DNA of 38,453 nucleotides from the NCBI GenBank assembly GCA_017505725.1, contig JAFVOR010000064.1, positions 1 to 38,453 of the forward strand, written 5' to 3'. The notes under the pieces were generated by a model that was not told where the DNA came from, ran no database searches, and worked only from the letters and a program-made list of their open reading frames with translations. Within the stretch, counting starts at the first letter, position 1. Each line of letters opens with the position of its first letter. Both the position numbers and the translations under genes were made by a program. Positions 1-6,858 of the stretch are shown in pieces. Origin of the DNA: Alistipes sp. (GTDB lineage: Bacteria; Bacteroidota; Bacteroidia; Bacteroidales; Rikenellaceae).

Positions 1-18
1 ATGCAAAATAAATAAAAT

Positions 19-46
19 AATTCTGAATTTTGAATTCTGAATTTTG
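19..46. repeat. Tandem 14-nt repeat, two copies
   Basis: Two perfect adjacent copies of AATTCTGAATTTTG lie just upstream of the first gene, followed by a partial third copy. The tract is A+T-rich and intergenic. It is seen directly; no function can be assigned. Confidence 0.8.
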
Positions 47-57
47 AATTTGGTTTT

Positions 58-783
58 ATGATCACACGAGCCGAAATACTTGCCATCAAGGCACTTGCGA
101 CCAAGCAGGGACGCGAGGAGCAGGGTGCGTTTATTGCCGAGGGCGAGAAGCTCATAGGCGAGATTCGCAACTCGAAGCTCCGCATCCGCAAGATATACCA
201 AACAAAGCCGTTATTCGCTGATGCAGAGATGGTTAGCGAGAAGGAGATGGAGCGTATCTCGCAACTGAAAACCGCCAACTCGGTGTTGGCGGTGGTCGAG
301 ACACCGAAGTCAAAAATCGCCTCTGTCAAGCCCGACTCAAGCCTCGTATTGGCACTCGACCGCGTGCAGAATCCGGGCAACCTCGGCACCATAATTCGCC
401 TTGCTGACTGGTTTGGAATCTCGGACATCGTCTGCTCGGAGGATAGCGCCGACTGCTTCAATCCGAAGGTTGTGCAGGCAACAATGGGGGCAATACTGCG
501 TGTGCGCGTACACTATACTAACCTCGCAAAATGGCTCGGCGAGCAGCGTGGAGCGAAGATCTATGGCACCTTCCTTGAGGGCGAAAACATCTACTCCGCA
601 CAGCTCGACAAGAGCGGCATCATCGTGATGGGCAACGAGGGACAGGGCATCTCGGCAGAGGTCGCTGCAACCGTATCGCACAAGCTGCTCATTCCACCAT
701 ACCCAGCCGACCGCTGTGGCTCCGAGTCGCTCAATGTGGCGGTAGCAACAGCTGTTATTTGTTCCGAATTCCGCAGACGCTAA
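58..783 (+). CDS. TrmH/SpoU-family RNA 2'-O-methyltransferase
   Basis: Predicted cytoplasmic SAM-dependent methyltransferase that adds a methyl to a ribose 2'-OH of tRNA or rRNA. The 241-aa length fits the family. The N-terminal ~90 residues look like the SpoU substrate-binding domain. The SPOUT knot domain follows, with its three motifs visible: motif 1 around residues 102-122 (DRVQNPGNLGTIIRLADWFG), motif 2 around 188-198 (GIIVMGNEGQGIS), and motif 3 near the C-terminus (IPPYP then SESLNVAVATAV). The ATG at 58 gives a family-like N-terminus. It lies 6 bp upstream of the Maf gene and is probably co-transcribed with it. The target nucleotide cannot be read from sequence; it could be an RlmB-like 23S enzyme or a tRNA enzyme. 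Confidence 0.93.
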   Translation: MITRAEILAIKALATKQGREEQGAFIAEGEKLIGEIRNSKLRIRKIYQTKPLFADAEMVSEKEMERISQLKTANSVLAVVETPKSKIASVKPDSSLVLALDRVQNPGNLGTIIRLADWFGISDIVCSEDSADCFNPKVVQATMGAILRVRVHYTNLAKWLGEQRGAKIYGTFLEGENIYSAQLDKSGIIVMGNEGQGISAEVAATVSHKLLIPPYPADRCGSESLNVAVATAVICSEFRRR

Positions 784-789
784 TAGCCT

Positions 790-1389
790 ATGTTACTGCA
801 AGATATACTGAAAGAGTATCGCCTGATTCTGGCTTCGGCATCGCCTCGTCGACGAGAGTTGCTCGCCTCGTGCGACCTCGACTTTGTGTTAGCAGAGAAA
901 TTCGAATGCGAGGAGTGCTACCCTGCCGAATTGGCGACAGAGAAGGTTGCCGAATACCTCTCGCAACTCAAAAGCGAGGCCTATCCCCACGCACTCGGAG
1001 AGCGAGATATTCTGCTGACTGCCGATACCGTAGTGATTTTGGGCGAGAAGATTCTTGGAAAACCACGCACCGAAGAGGAGGCTTGCCAGATGATAGAGGC
1101 ACTCTCGGGGGCTACCCACAAGGTAGTAACGGGCGTCACCATCCGCACGCAGTCGCAGATAGTATCCTTCTCGGCCGAGAGTCTTGTGACATTCAGAGCA
1201 ATTGACAAGGAGGAGATTCGCTACTATGTAGAAAAATATCGCCCACTCGATAAAGCGGGCGCATATGGTATCCAAGAGTGGATTGGCTACACCGCTATAG
1301 AGCGCCTTGAGGGCTCCTTCTACAATGTGATGGGTCTGCCCGTACAAAGACTCTACTCGGCCTTGAAAGAGCTTGTCAGCTCCAATTAA
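790..1389 (+). CDS. maf: Maf-family nucleoside triphosphate pyrophosphatase
   Basis: Maf proteins hydrolyse non-canonical or pyrimidine NTPs (dTTP/UTP or modified bases) to the monophosphate plus pyrophosphate, a house-cleaning function in the cytoplasm. The 199-aa product has the N-terminal Maf signature LILASASPRRRELL (residues ~12-25), the central TADTVV loop with the catalytic Asp (~77-82), KVVTGV, and the C-terminal KAGAYGIQ (~150-157), all typical of the YhdE subgroup. It begins 6 bp after the methyltransferase stop. Its last 14 bp overlap the convergent RT gene on the opposite strand, an unusually tight junction that suggests the RT block abuts core chromosome exactly here. Confidence 0.95.
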   Translation: MLLQDILKEYRLILASASPRRRELLASCDLDFVLAEKFECEECYPAELATEKVAEYLSQLKSEAYPHALGERDILLTADTVVILGEKILGKPRTEEEACQMIEALSGATHKVVTGVTIRTQSQIVSFSAESLVTFRAIDKEEIRYYVEKYRPLDKAGAYGIQEWIGYTAIERLEGSFYNVMGLPVQRLYSALKELVSSN

Positions 1390-2587
1390 TCTCTCTCTTA
1401 TCATAATATTCGTGTACCAGGCTACGATAGCCCAACTGCTTCATCAGGTTGTAGGTTGTTCGGTAGTTTGCCTTGCTGTGCTTGCCCGTAGCGAGCACTC
1501 GCACCGACTGTTGCAAGTAGTGGTCAAGCGTCTGCAGACCATTGGCACAGTTGATGACAGGGAAGTACCACCGCGACCAGGTGAGCTCGCGCTCCTCGTC
1601 GTTATCGAAAAACTTTTTGTCGAAGTGGCCAATCAGTCGTGCCATAGCTCGCTCGGCTGAAGCCCCCTTGCGCTTGCGCCAACGGAGCAATGAGTGCATT
1701 CGGCGGCGTATCTTGCCCTTCATCTTTTGTATGCTCGAATCGGCTATATCTATCTGATTGCCAAGGCACTTAAAACCCAAAAACTCGTATGCCTCATCAG
1801 GCGAATAGATATGCTCCTTCGACGGATTGACCTTGAGTCCCCGCTCCTCAACAAAGCCCAAAATCGTAGTGCGATACTCCTCCAGCTTCTCGCGTGTGTC
1901 GGCAAAGAGGATGATGTCGTCAGAGTAGCGAGCATAGATGACACCCTCGTTGTGGAAGTGGTGGTCGACATCCATCATATAGAGGTTCGCCAAGAACGAT
2001 GCTATAGGCAGACCTGCCATTGCTCCACGCGGCTCGTGGACAATCTCGTCGTTGTAGATGGCCCGATCATCCGAGAGCATACGCTCGAAAAAGGAGTAGA
2101 GCATCGTATCATCGTGCAGCACCTCGCGCAAAACCGCAAGCAAAGGCTCGACAGGAATCGAATTGAAGTAGTTGGAGATGTCGAGTTTGTAGGCCCAATA
2201 GCGACCCTTACGCACCGCATTATGTACCTTCAGCACCGCATCCGAAGCCCTCACGCCTCGACGAAAAGCGTAGCAGTTGGGGGCAAAGAGCGAGTCGTAC
2301 CTGTAGAGCAGGGAGGACAACACCTTGAGCACAGTCATCTCCGCGGGGGCAAAAGTGTAGACCACACGCTTCTTGCCCGTACCCATCTTGTTGACTATTC
2401 GTTTGGTGGGTAACCCCAACGAGCCTCCAGCTATAATCGCCTCAACGACAGGCAGATACTCCTCGCGCTCGACAAAGTCGTCGAACGCCTCAAACGCCCT
2501 CCAATTGAGTCGCCCCTTCTCGAGTCGATGGGCCAAAAACTCCTCCCACACCTGCTGTGTGGCAAGTTGTTGAATAATGCTGCTCAT
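1376..2587 (-). CDS. Stand-alone reverse transcriptase (ncRNA-linked, group-II-like/UG type)
   Basis: A 403-aa RNA-directed DNA polymerase. RT motifs occur in order: KKRVVYTF (res ~72-79), NCYAFRRGVRASDA (~104-117), the first catalytic Asp in KLDISNYFNSI (~134-144), GAMAGLPIASFLANLYM (~188-204), the catalytic YARYSDDI (~218-225, YSDD), KVNPSKEHIY (~252-261) and YEFLGF (~267-272). A ~130-aa basic thumb-like tail follows. There is no HNH or maturase DNA-binding domain, so it is not a mobile group II intron protein. The G-LPIAS motif differs from the SQ-type motif of diversity-generating RTs. The gene starts 10 nt after a 138-nt folded RNA (2598-2735), as in retrons and in UG/DRT defence RTs, and sits near a TIR gene. 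The ATG at 2587 follows the RNA's terminal stem directly. RT identity is certain; class and defence role are inferred. Confidence 0.95.
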   Translation of the reverse strand: MSSIIQQLATQQVWEEFLAHRLEKGRLNWRAFEAFDDFVEREEYLPVVEAIIAGGSLGLPTKRIVNKMGTGKKRVVYTFAPAEMTVLKVLSSLLYRYDSLFAPNCYAFRRGVRASDAVLKVHNAVRKGRYWAYKLDISNYFNSIPVEPLLAVLREVLHDDTMLYSFFERMLSDDRAIYNDEIVHEPRGAMAGLPIASFLANLYMMDVDHHFHNEGVIYARYSDDIILFADTREKLEEYRTTILGFVEERGLKVNPSKEHIYSPDEAYEFLGFKCLGNQIDIADSSIQKMKGKIRRRMHSLLRWRKRKGASAERAMARLIGHFDKKFFDNDEERELTWSRWYFPVINCANGLQTLDHYLQQSVRVLATGKHSKANYRTTYNLMKQLGYRSLVHEYYDKREINWS

Positions 2588-2597
2588 ATCAGAAAAA

Positions 2598-2735
2598 GAA
2601 AAGGGGGAGGGATTTTGAATCCGAGAACTGTTCTCGGTTCACAAGGTGGTACATAGCTTGGTCGCCTGCAAGACCATCTGTCGAAGCTATGCTGCACCCG
2701 CCACAGGCACAACCCGAGGTTGTATCCCCCTTTTC
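2598..2735 (-). ncRNA. Structured RNA upstream of the reverse transcriptase
   Basis: On the minus strand this 138-nt segment is closed by a perfect 11-bp terminal stem (2725-2735 with 2598-2608, a C5/G5 core flanked by A/T runs). Inside are a 6-bp hairpin (709-714 with 718-723 of the 2-kb block, i.e. 2709-2714/2718-2723, ACAACC-CGA-GGTTGT in the plus orientation) and a compound stem: 4 bp (2645-2648/2695-2698), then 8 bp (2652-2659/2684-2691), then a 4-bp apical helix (2660-2663/2672-2675). A third hairpin has 7 bp and a 3-nt loop (2621-2627/2631-2637). It fills the gap between the 165-aa gene and the RT. The pairing is seen directly; a role as RT template/primer (retron- or DRT-like) is inferred. 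An alternative is a leader controlling RT translation. Confidence 0.75.
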
Positions 2736-2753
2736 GTTTAAAGTTGGTGATTG

Positions 2754-3251
2754 TTACTGCTGCTTGCCGAGAACCTTGTTGATGCGATGAACAACATAGC
2801 GGATATCGTTCTCGAGGTCGGTGTAGAAGCCGAGGTAAGGCACGCCCATCTTCTTGGCATACATTCTCGAAATCAGGTACTTAACCTTGGATATGTGGCT
2901 TTTTGGACCGCCAATCATAATGATAAATTTGAGCTCCCCTCCCGCGTACGCCACAAAGGTATATGGGGTTCCCCACTCCGCCTTGTAGACGCGATGTGGA
3001 CGGCTCTCGTAGAGGGTGAAGGTGTCGGTCACATCTCCCACCATATCGGTCACAGGCACACTCTCCTTGATGGTAAGCTCGGGATACTCTGTGGCGAGGA
3101 TGTTGCGGAAGTAGTCGACAATCTGATCACCCGTAAGATGCTCTGTCGAGGTTACTGTGTGCTCACCCTTGAGCTCGGTGGCTGCGTAGTAAGGCTCCGA
3201 CTTCTCTGCCTGCTGCGGCTTGTTGCCAAACAAAAAATCTAAAATTCCCAT
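2754..3251 (-). CDS. Uncharacterised 165-aa protein encoded upstream of the RT ncRNA
   Basis: Soluble, with no signal peptide or membrane segment. The N-terminus MGILDFLFGN is followed by a low-complexity, charged linker. The body is an alpha/beta domain with an alternating hydrophobic core around residues 85-125 (EWGTPYTFVAYAGGELKF then IIMIGGPKSH) and a C-terminal helix-rich part (KVKYLISRMYAKKMGVPYLG, then YVVHRINKVLG). The pattern loosely recalls small nuclease-like alpha/beta folds, but I cannot assign a family. The gene has the same orientation as the RT, and its stop lies 18 nt before the terminal stem of the ncRNA, so co-transcription is likely. It could be a partner of the RT system or simply an upstream host gene. 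Confidence 0.8.
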   Translation of the reverse strand: MGILDFLFGNKPQQAEKSEPYYAATELKGEHTVTSTEHLTGDQIVDYFRNILATEYPELTIKESVPVTDMVGDVTDTFTLYESRPHRVYKAEWGTPYTFVAYAGGELKFIIMIGGPKSHISKVKYLISRMYAKKMGVPYLGFYTDLENDIRYVVHRINKVLGKQQ

Positions 3252-3316
3252 AGTGTAAAGGTTTTTGAACTATTGTTAACAGATATATTCCAACATCTCG
3301 TGGCTGAATTCTAGTG

Positions 3317-3324
3317 CAAAGTAA
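3317..3324 (-). promoter_or_regulatory. Possible -7 element for the 165-aa/ncRNA/RT transcript
   Basis: The minus strand reads TTACTTTG, one mismatch from the Bacteroidetes -7 consensus TAnnTTTG. No TTTG is found at the usual -33 distance. It lies ~65 nt upstream of the start at 3251. Weak support. Confidence 0.25.
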
Positions 3325-3361
3325 GGCCATATTTCCGAGATATCCTATTGGAGTATACGTA

Positions 3362-3394
3362 TAAAAAAAGACCGCCACCCCGAAGGATGGCGGT
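3362..3394 (-). terminator. Rho-independent terminator of the TIR gene
   Basis: On the minus strand a GC-rich 7-bp stem (ACCGCCA/TGGCGGT, 3371-3377 with 3388-3394) with a CC/GG extension around a GAA-type loop is followed directly by CTTTTTTT. It lies 15 nt after the TIR stop codon and separates this gene from the RT operon. Confidence 0.9.
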
Positions 3395-3409
3395 TGTACC
3401 AGATTCTTA

Positions 3410-4594
3410 TCACTGCTCTATCGTAGCTTTTTGTTTTTCCACTGCTAATTTTATTTCTGCGGCTATGCTTTGGTATTTTCCCATCTCGGCAATCGCTAAT
3501 TTTTCATACTCAGACTGATCCATATTCAATGTCACAGTATTTTCTATAGCAATGAATTTGCCATTAGTATAATAATACTCCTTGCCAATAGCGGGCATTT
3601 TGGCTATCTCCGCCATATAATTATAATACAAACTCTGAAGCACACAGCCCCATCCCTCAAATTGTTTCTCAGCTATAAACTTCTGAGTATCTTGTATTGA
3701 TGGACTTGTAACTGACTTTAAATATGAGACATCTTGCAACGCCATATCAAACATTGCATCATAGAATCCACTAAAAGCCGATATGTCTTGAGGCGTATAG
3801 CCATACAAACCAAGCAAAAACTTCTCAAATGATGTAAACTTAGTATACTTTTCGACTTTATCACGCATATTCGCAATCTCTTGACCATAAACGTGTAAAG
3901 ATTTATGAATTTTTTCCGTTCTCTGTGCTATCTCTGCTTTTGTGAGATTATGCGTTTTTATATATGTATTATACTCCTGCCAAAGTTTATTATAATTCAC
4001 CTGTGTTTTCCTAACCGCATTCAAAATAGTAAATTCCTGTGTCAAGCAAACACAAACATCATAGCACAAAGCTTTTGCTGAATGCATTATTACGCCTCCG
4101 ATTAACCCTAATACTACAAGTATCGAAGCTAAGATTATAGCGAATCTTTTGTAAAATTTACGCATATCCCTATGTGGCTTGCTCTTGAGATAACCGGCCA
4201 AGCGATCCATAGACATATCGAAGAACTCCTGCTCACCTGCTACTATAGCTTGGTAGTTTGGAAGCTCCTCCAATCCGTGTGGCATAGGCGATGGCCACTC
4301 GAAACCAGCCAACTGAACAGGCACAATATTCTTGTTGCCTTGCATTGCCCGAATCAACTCTCGACGCACCCAATCCCCCTCATCGTGGCACTTATCCAGC
4401 GCATTTGGTGGCAAAACCAATATAAAGTCATTGCAGTTGTCGATCACCTCATACAACTGCTCGTTAAACTTTCCTGATCTTAAGGTCTCAACATCGAAGA
4501 AGACCGAATAGCCCTTCGAGCGCATCTTCTCGGCTATCAAATTTGCCGACTCGAACGAGCTTCTGCGATAACTTACAAAAACATCGTATTTCAT
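3410..4594 (-). CDS. Membrane-anchored TIR-domain protein
   Basis: A 394-aa protein starting at the ATG at 4594 (MKYDVFVSYRR). A longer open frame runs to 4762 but would start upstream of a clear promoter. Residues 1-~138 are a TIR domain: DVFVSYRR, then VFFDVETLRSGKF, FILVLPPNALDKC, and DWVRREL with Glu79 in the position of the catalytic NADase Glu. A single transmembrane helix follows (~151-171). The ~220-aa C-terminal part is predominantly helical, resembles no domain I recognise, and would be on the far side of the membrane if the TIR domain is cytoplasmic. Bacterial TIR proteins commonly cleave NAD+ or signal in anti-phage abortive infection. It has its own promoter and terminator beside the RT operon, suggesting a small defence cluster rather than a shared operon. 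Confidence 0.88.
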   Translation of the reverse strand: MKYDVFVSYRRSSFESANLIAEKMRSKGYSVFFDVETLRSGKFNEQLYEVIDNCNDFILVLPPNALDKCHDEGDWVRRELIRAMQGNKNIVPVQLAGFEWPSPMPHGLEELPNYQAIVAGEQEFFDMSMDRLAGYLKSKPHRDMRKFYKRFAIILASILVVLGLIGGVIMHSAKALCYDVCVCLTQEFTILNAVRKTQVNYNKLWQEYNTYIKTHNLTKAEIAQRTEKIHKSLHVYGQEIANMRDKVEKYTKFTSFEKFLLGLYGYTPQDISAFSGFYDAMFDMALQDVSYLKSVTSPSIQDTQKFIAEKQFEGWGCVLQSLYYNYMAEIAKMPAIGKEYYYTNGKFIAIENTVTLNMDQSEYEKLAIAEMGKYQSIAAEIKLAVEKQKATIEQ

Positions 4595-4635
4595 AAATAG
4601 TGATGTAAAATGGGTTAGTACTAATCTATCACTAG

Positions 4636-4666
4636 CAAAATTAATAAATTTGCAGTTATCTTCAAA
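4636..4666 (-). promoter_or_regulatory. Bacteroidetes-type promoter of the TIR gene
   Basis: The minus strand carries TTTG (4663-4666), a 19-nt spacer, then TAATTTTG (4636-4643), an exact match to TTTG-N19-TAnnTTTG. The predicted start site is near 4629, giving a ~35-nt leader before the ATG at 4594. This supports the shorter protein start. Confidence 0.85.
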
Positions 4667-4711
4667 GAAATTGCCCCCAAAAAGCGACCAAACCTTGTGG
4701 GATAAACAGAA

Positions 4712-4748
4712 CCAGAGTGTGTTCCGAAGTGATCGGAACACACTCTGG
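4712..4748 (-). terminator. Terminator of the DUF1501/DUF1549 operon
   Basis: A perfect 15-bp stem (4712-4726 with 4734-4748) with a 7-nt loop lies 21 nt beyond the stop at 4770. The minus strand after it reads TTCTGTTTATC. It closes the four-gene operon. Confidence 0.85.
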
Positions 4749-4769
4749 AGGTATGATGACACCGATAAG

Positions 4770-6857
4770 CTATCTCTTGAGGCGGATGTTGAAGATTGGA
4801 GTCATCTCCTCGTACTTGGCCACCTGTACCTGACGACCTCGGTTGGTTCTGATCCACTCGCCCTTGACAATACCCGAGATATACATCTGCCAATTTGGTC
4901 GGCTCTTCTTGCCCTTGAAGCGCTCCATAGCGGTCTGGTTAACCTTGATGAAGACCATCTTCTCGGTCTCGCCCGGCTGGAACGAAACCGGCTCGAGCGA
5001 GAAGAGGCGGCTCTTCTTGCCCAACACCAAGTCGACATTCTCGGTGAAGCCCTGACTTCTATCGATCATCACCTTGACGGGGATGGTCTCGTCGTTGATC
5101 TTGAGTGGAATATCCTCCTCGAGATTCATATCGAGCGAGAGGCGGTATGGTGCAGCCTCAACCACATCGACGGCCAACTCCGCAGCCGGAATATGGTGGG
5201 TGTAGTAGAAGGCCTGAAGCATCTTATCAACCGGCAGAACATCGGCCATCTCGCGACCATCGTTGCTTGGATACTCAATCTTGAGTTTGATAGGGTAACG
5301 CTTGATTGGAGCCCCCTTAGGCGCGGTGATTGAGACATCCCAACGACGACCACGCACCTTCATACTACTTGTGGTATAGCCACTTGGCAGACCCCTCAGA
5401 ACAAGGTTTGCAGGGCGCTTGAGCTTGCCCGTAATGTCGACACGGAACTGCGAAGTACCACCCGAAGGGATTGTGATATAGGCCGGCGAAACAAATGCAC
5501 TGAACGATGGCATCTGGCTGTGGCGACGCAACACATAGTGGTACTCCTTGCCATAGCCCTGATAGAGATCCTCGACCTCGAGAGTCATCTTGCCACCCGC
5601 TTTGGCTCTGTACTTCAACACAGGATCGGCGTGGAAGGTGATAAGACCCTGAATTGGATCTTCGGTATCATCGACCTCTGCCACCATATTGCCGTGGCTA
5701 TCGCGCAGACGCATAATAGCATCAATACGCGACGAGTTGCGACGACCAATAAGCTCGACAATTACCTCCTCGCCTCGATCGACATTGATGCTGTATCGCT
5801 TGATTGGATGCGCCGCAGTGAGTGAGTCGACAATGGCATTCGAGAAGGTGAGATAGACCTCATCCTTTGGATTGTGTACAAGGCGAGTACCCTTTGGCAA
5901 TGCATAATATGACACCGCATTCGAAGTACCTGTCTTGTTGGTATAGGTGAGCTGATGGAAACCCTCGTTCTTGACCTTGATTGTCGCTTTGTCGTCGGTG
6001 AGATTGACACCCTCGAGCTCCTGCTTCACCTTCTTACCCGCCACACCATAGGCCGGATAGCGGCCCGTAACGAACGGAATGACACCGAGCTGGATGCGGT
6101 AGTTGAAGTCCTCACGACCACGATAGATGGCATCGTGGATGTAGAGTGTGTAGTCACCATCTGCCGGCAAAGTGGTCATAATTACAGGGTCGACATTGTG
6201 GTGATAGTCATCCGAGTAGGCAATCTCGCGACCCTTCGAATCGAGGATACGGATAACAGGCTGGAACCATCCCGGCACCGCATCCGCCATATATGGAACA
6301 AGCTGACGACCCTTGACCGAAGCGACAAGTTTGTCGCCCTTCTTGCCCGAGAAGCGGAAATAGTCGACCTCGCCAGGCTTGACATAGCCACACAAAACCG
6401 CTGGCAATGACACTACCTTATTGGGGTTCTTGATGCTCGAATTCTTCTTCTCCTCGAGGTAATTCGGATAGGATGCCACCTCGAATGGAAGTTTGTTCGA
6501 GAGACCCTTAGGGCTCTGCAGACGCAAGTCGTACAAGCCGCAAGGCACATCGTCGGCAATGGTGATGAGCATCTTCACCTTGTCGGCCAATTGCGGACTA
6601 CTCTGGTCGTTGAGTCTGCGGCGGCGACGACGCTTTGCAGCAGGCTCCTCGTATGGCAAAATCTCGCCTTTGATACCCGGGTGGTTGAATACCACCTTCT
6701 TTGCCTTGTTGATGTTGAGTCCACCGGCCTCGACCTCGACCGTGGTACCCACCTGTCCACCTGCCGGGAAGAGGTATCCCGAGACCATCTTCTGCGCCGA
6801 AAGTGGCAACGCAAGAAGGGTGAACAATATCGCCAATATTATACTTCTACTTTTCAT
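4770..6857 (-). CDS. Exported PPC (pre-peptidase C-terminal)-domain protein
   Basis: A 695-aa secreted protein with a signal peptide (MKSRSIILAILFTLLALPLSAQ). After an IPT/Ig-like N-terminal domain (res ~24-120), a PPC-like beta-sandwich covers ~145-260 (CGYVKPGEVDYFRFSGKKGD, then LPADGDYTLYIHDAIY). Further beta-rich Ig-like domains run to the C-terminus, the last around 580-690 with alternating strands. This architecture accompanies DUF1501 and DUF1549/DUF1553 proteins in planctomycete-type gene sets. No protease or hydrolase catalytic motif is visible. It is the last gene of the operon, starting 1 bp after the DUF1501 stop. One oddity is a run of six Arg (AAKRRRRRRLND, ~74-85) between the first two domains, unusual in an exported protein. 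The role is inferred to be structural or binding at the cell surface or periplasm. Confidence 0.85.
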   Translation of the reverse strand: MKSRSIILAILFTLLALPLSAQKMVSGYLFPAGGQVGTTVEVEAGGLNINKAKKVVFNHPGIKGEILPYEEPAAKRRRRRRLNDQSSPQLADKVKMLITIADDVPCGLYDLRLQSPKGLSNKLPFEVASYPNYLEEKKNSSIKNPNKVVSLPAVLCGYVKPGEVDYFRFSGKKGDKLVASVKGRQLVPYMADAVPGWFQPVIRILDSKGREIAYSDDYHHNVDPVIMTTLPADGDYTLYIHDAIYRGREDFNYRIQLGVIPFVTGRYPAYGVAGKKVKQELEGVNLTDDKATIKVKNEGFHQLTYTNKTGTSNAVSYYALPKGTRLVHNPKDEVYLTFSNAIVDSLTAAHPIKRYSINVDRGEEVIVELIGRRNSSRIDAIMRLRDSHGNMVAEVDDTEDPIQGLITFHADPVLKYRAKAGGKMTLEVEDLYQGYGKEYHYVLRRHSQMPSFSAFVSPAYITIPSGGTSQFRVDITGKLKRPANLVLRGLPSGYTTSSMKVRGRRWDVSITAPKGAPIKRYPIKLKIEYPSNDGREMADVLPVDKMLQAFYYTHHIPAAELAVDVVEAAPYRLSLDMNLEEDIPLKINDETIPVKVMIDRSQGFTENVDLVLGKKSRLFSLEPVSFQPGETEKMVFIKVNQTAMERFKGKKSRPNWQMYISGIVKGEWIRTNRGRQVQVAKYEEMTPIFNIRLKR

Positions 6858-6858
6858 A

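Noticed and set aside
1376-2735. Group II intron or diversity-generating retroelement
   Set aside because: The RT has no maturase X or HNH domain and no intron domain V/VI-like end was seen. The motif around GLPIAS is not the DGR type, and no template/variable repeat pair was found.
4595-4762. Longer N-terminus for the TIR protein
   Set aside because: It would start upstream of an exact promoter and run through the operon terminator; MKYDVFVSYRR is the normal TIR start.
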